From the NCBI GenBank assembly GCA_029063695.1, contig JAIDNR010000191.1, positions 1-8,263 on the forward strand: DNA of 8,263 nucleotides, read 5' to 3'. The position numbers and the translations under genes are program-made. Source of the DNA: Ruminococcus sp. (GTDB taxonomy: Bacteria > Bacillota > Clostridia > Oscillospirales > Ruminococcaceae). Under the pieces are notes generated by a model. That model did not search any database. It was not told the origin of the DNA and saw nothing but the letters and a program-made list of their open reading frames with translations. Numbering within the stretch: position 1 is the first letter of the stretch; every line of letters starts with the position of its first letter. Below are positions 6,624 to 8,263 of the stretch, piece by piece.

Positions 6624-7942
6624 AAATAACAGACAGAATAAAGTCAAAATTTATCCTGAACAATTTTTCACTTGCAATTCTTTCGTTTTTAATTGCTGTG
6701 ATTGCATGGTTTTACATCGCTATGACACAATATCCGGCTGTTCCTAAAACTATTGAACATATTCCCGTATCACTTGATATTTCTGGAACTTCCGCAGGAC
6801 TTAACGGTCTTAGTGTTATTTCATGCGACGTAAAAGATGTTACTGTTGAACTTCTCGGAAGCCGTACACAGGTCGGAAATCTTAATAATGAAAATCTTGA
6901 GGCGTATATTGATGCTGAAAATGTATCAAATACAGGTACTAAAAAACTCTCTATCAAGATAAAAAGCAGCAGCGGAATAAAATATGAGGTAAAATCGGTA
7001 AATCCGCCCTCTGCAACCATTGTATTCGATAAAATGGATACAAGAGAATTTGCCATAACCCCACAGATTCCGAATATTTCGGTTGTGAATGACAAAGAAA
7101 TAAATCTTGACGAACTTTCATGTGAACCATCTGTTGTCCGCATAACAGGTCCTTCCGCACAGCTTGACAAAATATCAAAATGCTATGCCGTATCAAAAAA
7201 AGAAGCCAGCCTTGATTCATCATACGTTCTTGCAAATGACGAAATACAGCTTTATACCGAAGATAATGTGCTTATTGACCAATCTGCATTGACATTCAAT
7301 AATAAAAATTTCAACATAACTATTCCTGTCCGCACACAAAAGGAAGTGGCTCTTTCCGTCAAAATAAATGCACCTGATAACTTTGACCAGAGCAAGATAA
7401 AATTCAATTTCTCAGCAGATTCAATAATACTCGCCTGCAATAACAGTCAGACAGTTATACCCGATAAACTTGATATAGGAACTATATATCTCAGTGAACT
7501 CAGACCTGGATTTTCAAAAACATTCTCAATCAACACAAGTCTCGAAAACAGTGAATATATAAATGTTTCGGAACTTGAAACAGTTTCTGTAACACTTGAC
7601 AGTGACGAACTCGCACAGAAAGATTTAACCATTGAACAAAGCAGGGTTTCTATAAGTAATGTTCCCGACAGCAGCTATGATTATAAGGTTCTCACTCAAA
7701 GAATGAATATTACTGTTGTGGGTTCGGAAGAATCAATAAATGCAATAACTGCGGAAGATATTATTGCTGATGTAAATCTGCTCAACATAAGCGTTACAGC
7801 CGAACATTTCAATGCAAATGTCACATTTTCATGCCCGACATACGATGATGTATGGGTGATTACCAATTCAAAGGCATCTATTCAGCGTACAAAGACTGAA
7901 CCTATTACATCTTCTGCGGTATCATCTCAACTTACAGACTGA
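6620..7942 (+). CDS. cdaR: YbbR-repeat protein CdaR, regulator of CdaA
   Basis: This 440-residue protein has a short cytoplasmic basic N-terminus, one membrane anchor (about 15-35, LAILSFLIAVIAWFYIAM) and an extracytoplasmic region. I read that region as four YbbR-type beta repeats at about 45-138, 142-237, 240-330 and 335-425. Recurring marks include the SCDVKDVTVELLGS, SCEPSVVRITGPS and MNITVVGSEESI stretches, each followed by a strand-rich segment that begins with an acidic YIDAENVS- or ADVNLLNIS-like piece. In Firmicutes, CdaR binds CdaA in the membrane and modulates c-di-AMP synthesis. It overlaps cdaA by four bases and has AAGGAGG eight bases before its ATG. The last 15 residues are Thr/Ser-rich and probably unstructured. 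A terminator follows at once, so glmM, the common third gene, is not part of this transcript. Confidence 0.93.
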   Translation: MKITDRIKSKFILNNFSLAILSFLIAVIAWFYIAMTQYPAVPKTIEHIPVSLDISGTSAGLNGLSVISCDVKDVTVELLGSRTQVGNLNNENLEAYIDAENVSNTGTKKLSIKIKSSSGIKYEVKSVNPPSATIVFDKMDTREFAITPQIPNISVVNDKEINLDELSCEPSVVRITGPSAQLDKISKCYAVSKKEASLDSSYVLANDEIQLYTEDNVLIDQSALTFNNKNFNITIPVRTQKEVALSVKINAPDNFDQSKIKFNFSADSIILACNNSQTVIPDKLDIGTIYLSELRPGFSKTFSINTSLENSEYINVSELETVSVTLDSDELAQKDLTIEQSRVSISNVPDSSYDYKVLTQRMNITVVGSEESINAITAEDIIADVNLLNISVTAEHFNANVTFSCPTYDDVWVITNSKASIQRTKTEPITSSAVSSQLTD

Positions 7943-7947
7943 AAAAC

Positions 7948-7983
7948 AAAACCACTGTTTCTTTGATTCAGTGGTTTTTATTA
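7948..7983 (+). terminator. Intrinsic terminator after cdaR
   Basis: AAAACCACTG (7948-7957) pairs perfectly with CAGTGGTTTT (7969-7978) around an 11-base loop, and the T-rich run continues as TTTTTATTAT. It begins five bases after the cdaR stop and closes the cdaA-cdaR transcript. The A-rich left arm could also give some termination on the other strand, but no minus-strand gene arrives from the right within view. Confidence 0.88.
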
Positions 7984-8064
7984 TAATTGTCAAACAAACA
8001 GTTGAAACTTTGTGCATTTTTTTGGAAATATTAATTTTGTGTTCATGATTTAGAAATGTTTTTG

Positions 8065-8073
8065 TGATATAAT
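8065..8073 (+). promoter_or_regulatory. Extended -10 promoter for the secreted-protein gene
   Basis: TGATATAAT is a perfect extended -10 (TGn plus TATAAT) 62 bases before the ATG at 8136. No close match to TTGACA lies 16-18 bases upstream, which is tolerated for extended -10 promoters. It lies downstream of the cdaR terminator, as expected for an independent transcript. The rest of 7984-8135 is AT-rich, with no further gene. Confidence 0.6.
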
Positions 8074-8135
8074 ATAAAATACAGAAATGATGTATAAAAA
8101 TTATATCTATTTTTTAAGGAAGGAATGATTATTTT

Positions 8136-8263
8136 ATGAAAAACATAACAAAACGTATGCAGGCTGCTGTTATGAGTGCTGTTCTTGCTGCCGCTGCTGT
8201 CCCTGCATCTATGATTTCAACAGCTTCTGCTGTATTTTCACCATCTGTTGCAGAGTCTACAAT
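8136..8263 (+). CDS. Secreted protein, N-terminal fragment with Sec signal peptide
   Basis: Forty-two codons are visible before the right edge cuts the gene. The protein opens with a basic stretch (MKNITKR) and a long Ala-rich hydrophobic core (about 9-27). STASA then gives a good signal peptidase I site after residue 32, with mature sequence starting VFSPSVAEST. I see no lipobox cysteine. AAGGAAGGA at 8116-8124 is 11 bases upstream. An ATG at 8125 just after it is closed by TGA after four codons, so 8136 is the start. The product is exported, but too little remains to name a family. Extracellular enzymes and adhesins of rumen and gut clostridia often begin this way. Confidence 0.8.
   Translation, partial: MKNITKRMQAAVMSAVLAAAAVPASMISTASAVFSPSVAEST

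Noticed and set aside
6712..7170. A 152-codon minus-strand open frame inside cdaR
   Set aside because: cdaR is a well-supported gene with a ribosome site and YbbR repeats. The antisense frame has no start signals or recognisable motifs.
7984..8135. A possible riboswitch in the leader of the secreted-protein gene
   Set aside because: Only about 60 AT-rich bases lie between the predicted start and the ATG, with no strong stems or known riboswitch core.

Overview
The window looks like chromosomal housekeeping DNA from a moderately AT-rich, Gram-positive anaerobe of the Firmicutes (Clostridia). A Ruminococcus-like or other Oscillospiraceae host is my inference from gene style: strong GGAGG ribosome sites, a TepA-SpoIIIE/FtsK gene pair, a DUF3343-cysteine desulfurase pair, cdaA-cdaR, and an Ala-rich Sec signal peptide at the right edge. 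I see no mobile element, CRISPR array, tRNA or rRNA.

Left half, minus strand (4152 down to 1): a textbook sigma-A promoter (TTGACT, 17 bp, TATAAT) drives a tight three-gene run. The genes are tepA (ClpP-fold protease-like), ftsK/spoIIIE (DNA translocase) and a DUF1963 (YwqG-like) gene cut by the window's left edge. The gaps are 14 and 1 nt, and each downstream ribosome site lies in the gap or inside the upstream gene, so translational coupling is likely.

Middle, plus strand (4275-5605): a 67-residue DUF3343 protein (putative Se/S carrier-like) and a class-V PLP enzyme of the cysteine desulfurase type overlap by one base. Together they suggest a two-gene sulfur or selenium mobilisation unit whose acceptor is not in the window. 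An 18-bp dyad lies just upstream, but I could not place a convincing promoter.

Right half, plus strand (5640-7983): a good promoter, whose -35 box lies inside a small perfect dyad, is followed by a strong stem-loop at the predicted 5' end of the mRNA. Then come cdaA (membrane diadenylate cyclase making c-di-AMP) and cdaR (its YbbR-repeat partner), overlapping by 4 nt, and a clear intrinsic terminator. The glmM gene that often follows cdaA-cdaR is absent here. Past the terminator, an extended -10 promoter leads into a secreted-protein gene cut by the right edge.

I found no clearly new multi-gene system. The most worthwhile leads are the DUF3343-desulfurase pair, the 5' UTR structure of cdaA, the missing glmM, and the DUF1963 gene coupled to ftsK.
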